Source: Gnomoniopsis sp. IMI 355080
Taxonomy: Eukaryota > Ascomycota > Sordariomycetes > Diaporthales > Gnomoniaceae
Reading direction: 5' to 3'
Length of the DNA stretch: 16,738 nucleotides
NCBI GenBank assembly: GCA_027946555.1
Contig: JAPEVC010000408.1
Location: 1-16,738 of the forward strand
Shown here: positions 1-10,300 of the stretch, one piece after another
Numbering within the stretch: the stretch's first letter is position 1
How the letters are laid out: each line of letters opens with the position of its first letter
Made by a program: the position numbers and the translations under genes
Notes under the pieces: model-generated
What the model was told of the DNA's origin: nothing
The model's database searches: none
The model's input: the letters and a program-made list of their open reading frames with translations, nothing else

Positions 1-775
1 CTCCCCCCTTCCCTTCCCTTCCTCTTCACCACCTTCCCGAGTGATCTTGAGGGCACGTTTTGCGCGTGGTTGGACCTCATCACTGGATCGACGATGAGGA
101 CCGGTTGATGTTGTGCCAGCGGAAGAAGACACAACAAAGGACAAAACACCAGAAAGAAAGACGCTCTATTTTGAGGCTGGAAAAAAGAAGGAGTTTGTTT
201 GCATTTTCGACATCATTCACACGGGTCCGCGGCCCTCGACAACAACCCTGCGAGTCCAGACGACATACACCACAAAACACGACGTCGAGCACCGACACAT
301 CGATATCCGAGGTGGGATATAGATCTATCTGTACCACCCAAACGCAACCTCTTGGGACATCGACACGATCAAACGCTGCGCCAGCGATGGTTCTGTGCCA
401 GCCAGTCATTCCTTTCAACCAAATCGTCCAACTACCAATCTGTGCTGGCCCAGGCCTTGCTCTCATTTCCAGTTCCGGTCACGTTCGTGGTCGGTACCAG
501 TGTGCAGTACCAAAGTAATACTCAACTTCGAGAATTCACGCTTCCACCTGCATCGATAGCGTTTGTCCATCGATCTAGCCTGAGGCCTATTCATCTGCCC
601 AGCCCAGACCCGGCCCTGCAAATACGGGATACGGGATACTTCCTATGCTAGGCGATTGCTCCCGAAGAGCCTAAATCACTTTCTGCCAATTACGCTCGTT
701 TCTGAATCGCCAATACAATTCCTCCCTGCCTTGCCCCGTCGATAGAGGCACCGTGGCTTCCCACCGCCCAGCGCG
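1..775 (+). promoter_or_regulatory. Upstream/leader region of the Mid2-like gene
   Basis: I find no gene here. The first 30 bases are almost pure C/T with repeated CCCTT units, a tract type common near fungal transcription starts. Open frames cross the region, but the longest ones begin at TTG (60 and 199). ATG triplets occur at 93, 108, 387 and 645, so any long transcript from the C/T tract would carry several upstream AUGs, or the leader is spliced. A pyrimidine-rich run ending in CAG at about 811, just inside the called gene, could be a 3' splice site for an unseen upstream exon. The region is therefore promoter plus 5' leader, with the transcription start unresolved. Confidence 0.55.
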
Positions 776-2551
776 ATGACTAACCCATTTTACGGGTCTT
801 CACTCTTTCAGGCCCGTAAAACTAAAAATGTCCACCAGCATTCTCACTCCCACTTGCACAACCGCAAATCCCAAATTACCCACGCTCGTTCACATGCAGA
901 CTTCCACAACCGCCGCGAGGAAACCGCAGATCTGGATCCCAGGGGCTCGGCCGTCACTGAGGTCGTTCAGACCGTGTCAGTGGTCCAGGTCATCGATGGA
1001 GCCGGCGCCACCCTCTCCGTCCAGACGGTGGTTGGGGCCTCACAGACCGATTTGGTAGATGGGGAAACTGGCTCGACTATTGCCGTCAATTACAAGGCCG
1101 CTGTCACCACTTCCAGCGACGCTGATGCTACGACCGCCTCGGTATCCGCCGTTTCTTCGGTAGACCCAGTCTCTGTGACGGACTCTTCCACCACCACATC
1201 ATCTACCGACTCCGAATCCACGACCACGACTCCGGCAGCACTCTCGTTAACTCACATTTCAACCTCTGTTCCTGTTTCTACCTTTTCTACCCTCAGTTCC
1301 ACTTCCAACTCTACCACTAGTAAGTCTTTCCAGCGACCAACAATATGAACTGAAAGAACAAGTTGCACTAACACCGACTCAGCGTCACTTACTTCTTCAT
1401 TTGCTTCTCCCTCACCTCTTTCCTCCTTACCATCAACGTCATCTCCTAGCAATTCCTCTTCTATCTCCAGTACAGATCCCGCGAGCTTTACGCCCTCGCA
1501 GTCGTACCTGTCTGGCTCATTTTCGTCCGACGTCGCTTCGACGACATTCGCAAGCTCGACAATCAGCTCGGCTTCAATTCCATTTTCCAGCTCAACCACT
1601 TTGTCAGGGGACCCCTCGTCGACGTCATGGCTATCATCCTCCGATTCCGGTTCCGTTGCGACCAGCACAGGGGGGGCTGGTGGTTTCGGCGCGACTTCCA
1701 CAGCAGGCGGCACACCTTCGAGTTCAGCAGACTCCGGATCCTCTAGCAACACGAGTGTCCAAACTGGTAAGGTGGCAGGAGGCATCGTCGGTGGCATTGC
1801 TGGAATCGCGCTTCTTGTTGGTTTGGCATTTATGATCCTGCGAATGAAGAAGCGAGGCTGGTGTCATCTGCGGCTGGGAAGTGGCGAGGATGAACCAGAC
1901 GCAGCAGCAAGAAAAGCTTTGCCTGCTCCTAGTGGAGGCGGAGGTGGAGGAGCTGCCGGTACCGAGGGCTCCAGCGCATACGGCACTATGCAGCAGCGAT
2001 CAGCACCACAGGCCGTCGCCGCCTCTCTTGCGGCACTAGCAGGAAAACGTTCTTCCCGCGAACGAGCGGGATCAGGCCCGGAAATGGCAGAAAGGGGCTT
2101 CGTTCGAGTTTCTGGAAAGAAACTGCCGCCTGTTCTCCAGTATGGAGGGGATGGGTACAGCGATCCCCGGGAAAACCGCGCCAGCCACATGAGTGACGCT
2201 TCAGCTTCCGTGTACAGGGACAGCATAGCTGTCTTTGATCAACCCAACCACCAACGCCTTGCCCTCGGCTCTCCGATGCGACCGGAGAGCGGAATAATGA
2301 CGATGCATCCTGGTCCAGCAAGGACGCCTGTCACCGGCCAAGTTCCCAAAGCGATAGACTCACCGACCCTACCACGATCCTCGACATTTCCATCCTCAGA
2401 CCCTCTAGGCCGGACACTCGATAGTGAAGGCTTCTCGCGCGACGCCATTGGGAGGACGCTTGCTGCTCACGACCACTCTCGCGACGGAGCAGCATCTCGA
2501 GGCTCTCACAACTCTCGTGGATCCACTAGATTCACGGAACATGTCACTTAA
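776..2551 (+). CDS. Mid2-like Ser/Thr-rich single-pass membrane protein (putative cell-wall stress sensor)
   Basis: The coding sequence joins 776-1319 and 1383-2551, giving 570 residues. The 63-nt intron has GTAAGT, an ACTAAC branch site and CAG. ATG 776 is the first in frame after a stop at 743-745. Residues 1-60 are basic and His-rich. A TEVVQTVSVVQ segment and a long Ser/Thr-rich stretch follow to about 310, free of Cys, so there is no WSC domain. One membrane segment lies at about 313-335, Gly/Ala/Leu-rich and followed by RMKKR. The cytoplasmic tail of about 235 residues has a single Cys just after the membrane and blocks such as GFVRVSGKKLPPVLQ and LALGSPMRP, which I recall as conserved in fungal homologues. 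By family knowledge, heavily O-mannosylated sensors of this layout (yeast Mid2/Wsc type) signal wall stress to Rho1 and the cell-integrity MAP kinase. No classical signal peptide is visible, so an extra 5' exon or a signal-anchor topology is possible. Gene structure is fairly sure; the role is inference. Confidence 0.8.
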
Positions 2552-3068
2552 AGACCTCTCCACCAGCACCGCTCATGGCAAAGCGCCACCTACCAACCAC
2601 CTTTGCATCTAGCGGTCCTTTTTTCAGCACCTTGTACATGACTGAACAACATTTATACTTCAAACCCTTATTTCTTAATGTTTTGAAACTTAGTTTCTTG
2701 GGAGGCGGCGGATGATGTGTGTCCGAAAGCGCTCACTTTGGGTCGGCGTTCATTGCTTTGAATACTCTCGGATACCACTTTTTGGGGAGCACTTACGACG
2801 ATCGGACCACTTGTTTGGAGACCAAAATCAGGAAAGCGAAGGATATCGGGCGGCTGGGCTTGTTTCGTTTCAATACAGAAGAAATGGAATGGAAGGCTAG
2901 CTGGCCGATTAAGAGATGGAGCGGCTTGCCATCGCATTGCTGGTAAGCCCCTGTACATAATACTTAGAGGCGAATATACTTTCACGACCAGCGTCGGCGT
3001 GGACACTGTTCCGGCCGATGCTGGATGAAGCCCTTGGCACCCTCACTTCCTACCTGCACGTCGTTCAA

Positions 3069-3078
3069 TTCACGTGAA
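3069..3078. promoter_or_regulatory. TTCACGTGAA palindrome (E-box core)
   Basis: This is a perfect 10-bp palindrome centred on CACGTG. The core TCACGTGA is a classic site for bHLH-leucine-zipper factors such as Cbf1/Pho4 relatives. It lies far from both flanking genes (about 520 bp after the Mid2-like stop and 4.2 kb before the regulator start), so its use is uncertain. Confidence 0.3.
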
Positions 3079-3095
3079 CTGCAGATTGAACGTTA

Positions 3096-3160
3096 ACCCG
3101 CGCTACACATGACAAGGACCTGTAACCCGCGGCGGCATCGTTCTCCTTTGATGACCCGCG
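3096..3160 (+). repeat. ACCCGCG motif, three copies at 29-bp steps
   Basis: ACCCGCG occurs at 3096-3102, 3125-3131 and 3154-3160, so the starts are 29 bp apart both times. The sequence between copies is not alike, so this is a spaced motif array rather than a tandem duplication. CTACAC after the first copy and GTGTAG after the third are inverted relative to each other. It could be a set of zinc-finger factor sites; this is inference. Confidence 0.4.
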
Positions 3161-3532
3161 TGTAGTGTCACTAACTTGTCTCATGCTCCTGGCCGCGCTT
3201 GTGCCGTGACTAGGTCAAAGATATCTGCACAGACGTCGCCACCCATCGTAAATCAGTCATGCAGCAGATGCAATCGAAGTCAGCCAACGATGTCTGGAAA
3301 GCAAAGCTATTTTTGGGATCAGGAGCCGTTGGCTGTATATTGTAACGAGACGGATGGCTTGGTTCGGCAGGTGTCAACCAACCGGTGGCTTGCGCTTTGA
3401 GCCGCCAGCTCACGGCATGCGCATGCAAAAGGTCTCAATGGCTGCGGGTGGTTTTGCATCATACCAATTTGGAAACGGTTGATTGGACTGACCGCTCGCT
3501 GTCTGAAAGGAGACCTTCTCACAACTTTGTGT

Positions 3533-3582
3533 GTATCGCGCGCTTGCTTTCTCATACCATTGTACGTATCGCGCGCTTGCTT
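3533..3582 (+). repeat. 17-bp direct repeat, two copies
   Basis: GTATCGCGCGCTTGCTT occurs identically at 3533-3549 and 3566-3582, with starts 33 bp apart. The 16 bp between them is not repeated elsewhere that I can see. No element or coding function is recognised. Confidence 0.7.
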
Positions 3583-4003
3583 GTCGGAGACGGTTGCATA
3601 TCACGTCCATCCTTGGGCTTCCCATTCGTTTTGTGTCTAGCAGTGCGAAAACCTGGTTGTTTTCTTTATTCAAGCGTTTCATGGCGCCGTTGAATGTTGG
3701 AATCAGCTCGGCTTGGCTAAGGAAAGACATCCTCCCCAAACCCCTTTACACAACACTCAGGATCGTCGCTTTGCTCTGTTGCCGCCAACGTTGATAGGGA
3801 GTTCATCCTATGTTTTGGCTAGCAGAGGGCTTGCATGTGGATCACCCTGGAGGGCTTAGGAGGATCTTTGACTAGTCCAACATGATCGCCGGGCGGGCCT
3901 AATTTAGATGGGATGCAGAAAGGGAAAAAAGAGGATAGGCCGTTATCAGTCACTGGCGTGATGATGTCCCAAGAGAGAACTGGGAGTGCCTGAGCTGTCA
4001 AAA

Positions 4004-4020
4004 GAGTCAGTAACTGACTC
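4004..4020. repeat. 17-bp palindrome containing a TGACTCA site
   Basis: GAGTCAG (4004-4010) and CTGACTC (4014-4020) are perfect inverted arms around TAA. With the next base, the right arm forms TGACTCA (4015-4021), the consensus element of GCN4/CpcA bZIP activators. It directly abuts a CA microsatellite. It could be a bZIP site, but is remote from any start codon. Confidence 0.4.
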
Positions 4021-4036
4021 ACACACACACACACAC
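4020..4036. repeat. CA dinucleotide microsatellite
   Basis: A pure (CA)8-type run of 17 bases, immediately after the GAGTCAG/CTGACTC palindrome. It lies in non-coding DNA. Confidence 0.85.
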
Positions 4037-5215
4037 CAGGGAGCGCACATGCCAGCCCTGCGCGGACAACATCGCTTTGGGAAATCGAAGAGGAAAGCTT
4101 ATTATCAATAGACGTAGTCGTCAAACGGAACCCATGCCTGGTTTCTTTCTTGTTCGTGTACGGGACAAGTATGCCCCCATCACGGCTTGTTTTCTTTCCC
4201 CTCCTTCAATTAATACCATTTATCATTTCAAGGTTCACGAATAGTCCGGTCTTGGAACCGGCGAAGGAGGCTGTGCAAAATCCTGCGTCAGCCAATTGAG
4301 AGGTTTTCTTGCGGCGTGATCGTAGGCTATAGACGTGGAGTTGAGACAGACGATGAAACGGTCAAGGGGGGCCCGCCACTTTTGGAAGGGGTTTTGAAGG
4401 CCCAAATCGAGTCAACTGCCGCTTGGAACTGGGCGTGTACGTGACAGATATTGTGTTTGGTTGGCAAGAGTAGTATTCTCTTTTGCTTCCATAACGTCAT
4501 TTTCTATGGATTCTGTTCAGTGCATTGTAGGATTCGGGAAGTTTTTGTTGCACAGGAAAGGATGATTTCTGTGGGGGTTCCAGCTTTGGGGGGTGGAAAG
4601 CAGAGCCCGGAAACTACTAGATTTAGCGACATCGGGTACTATGCTAATGAGCGCAATGAACATGAGCTAAACCTTTTTTTTTCCCTTTGACCTGACAATC
4701 GCACGCATGATGTTTTGTCTTTCGTGAGGCCTCCCTCTCCCTCTACAGTTGCTCTCGCGAGTATCCGTGAAACGCACGGGGCCTCGGCGAAGTGGCCGGA
4801 CGAGGCGTATCGTGAACCCCCGTGGCGGCGGCTGCCATGTTTGAAGGCTATCCACCTGGGCTTGGACTTCTTTTGCGCCCTGGTATCGGAGAATTTTCCC
4901 AGACAATTGCGGACCCGTTTGGCTGCCGGCTTCCGGAAGGGCAAACAGCTTCTTGGAATTGAGTGGGTGAGAGGACCGGCCCTCCTTGGTATCCCACCCT
5001 GCTGAAATTCGCGTGACTGAGGTGTGGTGGTTTTGAGTGTATGGGTAACACCGGATCCCGCACCATACTACCCTTTCCCATCGTACGACGTGATAGATCA
5101 TGCGCGACGCACGAGATTTACCCCTGGTATTGCACATCAAAATCGAGATGCACGTAAGCTGGGAGTTGCCGCTGAGTTCGCGATATGCACCACCAGCCCA
5201 GATAAAGCTGACTAG

Positions 5216-5244
5216 GCTCGGCACGTAGCTAATGAGAGCCGAGC
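5216..5244. repeat. Inverted repeat GCTCGGC/GCCGAGC
   Basis: Perfect 7-bp GC-rich arms at 5216-5222 and 5238-5244 with a 15-nt spacer. It could form a hairpin. There is no T-run after it and no neighbouring gene, so no role is assigned. Confidence 0.4.
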
Positions 5245-5450
5245 TGGTGACAGCATGACAGCGTACGTAGGTCTTCCCCCCCCGCAAAGCAAAAATGATC
5301 TCGTAGGACTTTGCGTCGTACTACGGCGTCCTGCGCATCATACGACCTGCGAGAAGACACACAATGCGTTTGGCCACAGTCCCGAGGACGGTAAAGGCTG
5401 AGGTCGTCAGCGCTCTAGCCGCGTCGATCCCTTAGGTAGGCGTGCATGGT

Positions 5451-5578
5451 CTACGTAGTACTATGTACGGAGTACTGTACTGTACTTTGTCAGCGTCTAA
5501 GACAGGCCAACGACAAAGCTTCTTTACAAAGCTAAAGTCGACTCTAGCTTTATGCCTCGTATGCTAATTTACATTAGC
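5451..5578. repeat. Cluster of short palindromes
   Basis: Three dyads and a GTAC-rich stretch lie within 130 bp. CTACGTAG is at 5451-5458. A GTAC/TACGGAGTAC-rich stretch follows it. A 24-bp near-perfect palindrome at 5528-5551 has outer arms AAAGCTA/TAGCTTT, centre AGTCGACT and one mismatched pair. GCTAAT/ATTAGC with a 4-nt loop is at 5563-5578. TACGGAGTA-type sequences are common in fungal intergenic DNA. The cluster may be a decayed small inverted-repeat element or a regulatory node; I see no clean terminal repeats or target-site duplication. Confidence 0.45.
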
Positions 5579-6490
5579 TTGTATGATCAAACCTCGGGGT
5601 ACGTATGGCACGCTACTGTCATGTGAGAGAGCATGATTGCTAATCAATGCCTTGAAGATTATCTCCGAAGCTGAACCTACAGTACATAGTAGGAGGAGGA
5701 GCTTTGGGTTCTGGTGGGTTCGCCGTGGGTCCGGCACCGACACGGCCTGTCACGCCGAGTCTCCATCTCGCTTGGGGCCTTCCGTGCCAGGCGTCTGATG
5801 TTGGGACGGGCCCCTTCGGGATCGTCGTCCTTGATCTACCTAATACAGTTCTTTGCTGATGGGTTCTGGACTCGGCGGCTGGCAACCCAGTCCAGAAGTC
5901 GGGACGAAATTGACACTCGCGGAGAATACTCATCTCTATTCGGTTAGAATTTTACCTCACTCGACCACCCCCCGCCCCGAGCCTGCGCCTCGGACCGTCA
6001 CGAGCGGAGATTTCGACCCATTGAGAATTTACCTGACCAGACACACGTTTACTTTGGTCTCTTACAAATGCAGTAACTTCTGGTTCCAGAGGGAGCCATG
6101 GCAGCGGAACTTTCAGGGTCGTTTTCGAGGGTCCTGGGACGGGTATATGAGGCAAGGCTATAGTTGTTTCAACGAATCGACTTTCTGTGTTTCGACGTAA
6201 GTGTTTCTCCACTGCGCCAGCTTCTTGCGATCTGGGAAGCAGATGTCATAAAATCAAACATTCTTAAACGGAAGATGCAATTGACATGTGTCTCCAGAGC
6301 AGTCCGCAGAATGGGACGTGGGATAGGAAACATTGCTCAGTCTCAGCCATGGGCAAAGTCTGTATCAGGAGGATAGAGAATCTTCGTGTTGTGGGCGTGT
6401 GTGCAAGCCAGCCCAGAACTGACATGGGGGTAGGAGGAGGAACATTGACTTTTTGCATGGATTCAGGTACTAGTAGATAAGGTAGAACAT

Positions 6491-6507
6491 TACTATAGGA
6501 TATAGTA
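6491..6507. repeat. Palindrome TACTATA-GGA-TATAGTA
   Basis: Perfect 7-bp AT-rich arms with a 3-nt centre, about 0.8 kb upstream of the Zn2Cys6 regulator start. It could be a dimeric factor site or chance; no role is assigned. Confidence 0.35.
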
Positions 6508-6766
6508 TGTACCACATTTCGCCTGCAAGACAGCCCGTAGCCTGACGCCTGACAACATGGCCAGCAATACTGTACCAGGGTGTGACATAGTGTAAGACAT
6601 GATGCTGGGGTGTTTGCGGCAGCGGCTAGAATGTGCCGATGAATCAACGGAAGCCTTCGTCATGGACATTAAAAGTATGCAGCACTTGATGGCAGGAGAG
6701 TAAATGTCTACTCAGACGTCGGACTTCGGGGATAAGCTGACGGATGAGCAAGTGTCGTCGTCTCTA

Positions 6767-6804
6767 GGGCGAGTAGGAGGCAAGTTAGTAGTTGGGCGAG
6801 TAGG
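6767..6804 (+). repeat. GGGCGAGTAGG direct repeat
   Basis: The 11-mer occurs at 6767-6777 and 6794-6804, with starts 27 bp apart, in the distal promoter of the regulator gene. No known element is recognised. Confidence 0.5.
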
Positions 6805-7320
6805 GCATGGACAGTCTTGAGACTCTGGCGATGTGAGACGGGTGCGTGGGCAAAGACATCAAGCTCGCCTCCCCTGATCAGCGGTGACCCCTGCGCTGGT
6901 GCCGTGCGCGTGGTGGTTTTCCCAGCTGGGCTTAGGCGTCAGAGGCACTGCATGCCGTCTATGTCGAATCTGCAACACACCAAGTCTCCACCGTGACCCG
7001 TCCCGTTGCCCGCGCCGACTTGAGAAAGTTGGGGTCTGCGCCTCTTTTTTCCCCGTCCTTGGTTACCAAAAGTCGGAGCTCCTGCATCATTTCCGCCCTG
7101 TTCACCACCTAGCCGAAAACCACACCTCGAAAACCAAACCACCCCGCGCACCTCTTTTCCAACCCAACCCAACCCCCCACCCAACGCGAGATTTGCTCAT
7201 TTGCTCTCCTAAATTCTAAAAGAGAAGAAGTTGTGACGTGGGACAGGCCACAACGGAATCATCAGTCCAACATATCTCGTGCCGCATTCGCAGATCGCAT
7301 CCGCAAAAAGTCCCGCCGTC

Positions 7321-10300
7321 ATGGACCACCATATGGGTGGTTTCCACCCGTCCATGGCCCAGCCGCCGCCACCGCTCATGAACCAACCGCCCCAGATCTT
7401 CGGTGACGCATACCATGGCATGCCAATGCAGCATCTGCCCCCAGAGCTCACTGCTCAAATGTTTGGCGACCCGGGCGCACTCCTCGACGATGCGAACGAG
7501 GCAAAGAGACGGAGAATCGCTAGGGTGAGTCTTCCGGCTCCTTCGGCACCTCGGTCCTCGCCAGAGGATCGCAACCAGCCGCTGACCGTCCCTGCCAGGC
7601 CTGCGATATGTGCAGGAAAAAGAAAATCAAGTGTGACGGAAAATTGCCAGCATGCACGCACTGCATAAATTACAAGACAGAATGCGTCTTCACTCAGGTT
7701 GAGAAGAAGAGGAATCCGCCCAAAGGGTGAGTGCATCTCGCCCGACGGCGTCTGTGCGCCACCTCATACAAGTGGCCTGACAACTGACAAATCTTCACAG
7801 CGCCAAATACATTGAGGGCCTCGAAAACCGTCTTGGTCGCATGGAAAGCCTGTTGCGACTTTCAGGTATGCCTTCATTCTTGAAATTCTCCGTCGATTCA
7901 TCATCAAGAAACACAGCAGGGGGGCTCCTCCGAGTCATCCGCCCAAAGCTCGCACAGTCTGGCACTATCTTGGTCTAACTCGGTCGTTACAGGGTTGCTT
8001 GGTGAAGATGACGGCGCTACGGACTTGGGCACATTGGAAAAGAAACTCGCCGAGAAGAAGCAGGCATCACGCCACGCTTCACAGGTCGCTCAATCTAATC
8101 CTACCTCACCATCACAGGCCACCTCTGGTCACGAAGAAGCCTCATCCACCCCTCGGAGTACGCTTACCTCGCCTGAGCCGCCCAAGGATAAGGACAAGGA
8201 CAAGGACAAGGATGAGCAAGGCAAGTCAATGGATGAGCAGAGGCCTGAGGGTGAGGAAGAAGTGGAAGCACTCTCTGAGATGATGTGCTCGCTGGTCACC
8301 AACAACTCGGGTGAAACCAGATACATTGGTAAGCCAAATTGGAGATCTTCTACTAGCCATTCTGGTCTGACCAAACTAGGCTCTTCCTCTGGGTTCTCCA
8401 TTTTCTCGCCCAAGGGTATTCAATGGGTCAACGAGAGGACTGGCGACAGTTCCTTCCAACAAATGATCTCTCAAGTTTCCATGGACGACCATAAATGGAG
8501 CAACTGGAAGCCTGAAGTGTTCGCCGACTTGTTTCCGAGGCCTGTTTTCTTGCCGCTTCCGCCTAAGCAAGAGGGCATGTCGCTACTGAAGGACTATTTC
8601 GACAACTTCAACTGCATGTTCCCTCTATTCCACCGGCCCACATTCATGCATCTAGTGGAAAGGCAATACTCGAAAGATCCGTATCAGGGCTCCGGTTGGT
8701 GGGCTAGTATGAACGTGGCACTCGCCATCGCTCATCGACTACGGGTGATGAGCAACCTAGTGCCGCATGAGGAGGACGAGAAAGCTTGGGGATACATGAA
8801 GAACGCAATGGCTGTCTTCTCTGAGTTGGCTATGCGTAATACCGATCTACTGAGTGTGCAAGCCCTGTTGGGCATGGCGCTCTTCATGCAGGGCACACCT
8901 AATCCACAGCCAGCATCTCTCCTTGTTGGGACCGCTATCCGCCTTTCCCACAATATCGGTTTACACAAGCGTGGAACAGGCTTCAATCTGAACCCTATCG
9001 AGATTGAACAGAGAAAACGAGTGTTTTGGATTGCATACATGCTGGATAAGGACCTGTGCCTGAGGTCCGGTCGTCCCTTCGCTCAGGACGACGATGACAT
9101 GAACGTCGAACTACCTGACGCCGAGCCTGAAGATAATATTGGAAACATTCCTCTAGCTGATGGCAAGGGGAAGATGAACCTGTTTAGGGTGATGTGCGAG
9201 TTGGCCATCATTGAAAGTCGGGTCTACAAGACACTATACGCAACGAAGGCGACGAAACAGAAAGACGGCGAGCTACTTCAGACTATCGGAGAGCTCGATC
9301 AGGAATTGGAGGACTGGAAAGACCGCATGCCCATCGAATATCGACCGGAGAACGAGATTCAAGCCTCGCACACGCCACTCATTTTGCACGTCGTCATGCT
9401 TCACTTTACGTACTACAATTGTCTGACGACAATACACCGCATGTCCATACACCGTGGATATTGGACAAGCCGACTTTCGAATTTTGCAATTCAAGGTCTG
9501 AACGCGAAGCCACTAAATCCGAGGGTGTTCAATTCCGCAGCTCTGTGTACCTCGGCCGCAAGAGCGTCGATTTCACTGCTCAAGTACATCCCTCAGGGTG
9601 ACTCTTCAGTTGTTTGGTAGGTTCATGGAGATTCTTGTGTTTGGACGCATAACTAACTCTTATCTCCAGGATGGTGTTATACTTCCCAGTCTCTGCACTG
9701 GTGACTTTGTTCGGTAACATTCTACAAAACCCTCTAGACCCCCGAGCGCGGTCCGATACAAGGCTTATGAACATGGTGGTTCAATTCTTGTCCACTCTCG
9801 GTCAGGAAGTTGAGACCGGTGGAGTACACCGTATGCTTGGTATTTGCGCAGAATTCGAGCGTATCAGTAAGGTGATGATTGAGAAAGCCGAGAAGGAAAA
9901 CGCAGGCCGTAGGAAGAGGAAGAATGCGGAGCAATCGCAAGCGAACAAGTCCGCCAATACCAACTCGAGCAGCAATATGAGTCAGGCTGCGAGAACGCAA
10001 GCAGTGCCAACGCAGGGAGGACCTTCCACCGCGCAGACACCACGAGCCAACACAGGGAACAACAACACACCTACACCACGTCAACACAACGAGAGTCTCT
10101 CCCCACCCTCTCGGACGGAAGGCCAGGGCTTCAGCCCAATGACGACAGCCAGTCCTGGTGCTGGTGAGCCTACACCAGCTGCGACCTGGAGCGCAGATTT
10201 TGGAACCAGCGGTGATCCGATGGAATTCACATCCTTTGCGGATTTGACTGGCTTTGGACAGCTGAACAACCAACCTCCAGTTTCGTTGCAATCTCCACCC

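Larger units (their letters stand above)
2552..7320. other. 4.8 kb gene-poor intergenic region
   Basis: I can support no gene here. The open frames I checked start at TTG, CTG or GTG with one exception (5640-5933, minus strand), give low-complexity or unfamiliar translations, and show no splice-linked domains. The first ~150 bases are presumably the 3' UTR of the Mid2-like gene, although I see no AATAAA. The last ~200 bases (C/A-rich blocks such as CCAACCC, then 7200-7320 without any ATG) look like the 5' leader of the transcription factor gene. Between them lie short palindromes, a CA microsatellite and small direct repeats, listed separately. The base composition is mixed and not strongly AT-rich, so there is no sign of RIP-mutated transposon sequence. 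A long upstream region is common for fungal regulator genes. Confidence 0.6.

Noticed and set aside
60..518. Open frame upstream of the Mid2-like gene
   Set aside because: It starts at TTG, has a biased low-information translation and no domain. An internal ATG at 108 exists but gives nothing recognisable.
1252..1797. Acidic minus-strand frame of 181 codons
   Set aside because: It is the antisense shadow of the Ser/Thr-rich coding region, whose codon bias opens the opposite strand.
2668..3006. Minus-strand frame of 112 codons after the Mid2-like gene
   Set aside because: It begins with GTG and overlaps the likely 3' UTR; the translation is unfamiliar.
4667..5287. Minus-strand frame of about 206 codons in the long gap
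   Set aside because: The long form begins with TTG, the product matches no family I know, and no splice structure supports it.
5640..5933. Minus-strand frame of 97 codons with an ATG
   Set aside because: It has a true ATG but a Pro/Arg-rich unfamiliar translation and a plus-strand shadow of similar length; too weak to call.
6785..6805. Resemblance to a 5S rRNA segment (TTAGTAGTTGGG)
   Set aside because: Only about 17 bases are similar; flanking sequence does not match 5S rRNA.
7279..7320. N-terminal extension of the transcription factor
   Set aside because: It would start at GTG; the ATG at 7321 is the first AUG and fits family length.
2552..7320. RIP-mutated transposon relic
   Set aside because: The gap is not strongly AT-rich or TpA-loaded, and no transposase or reverse-transcriptase fragments are recognisable.
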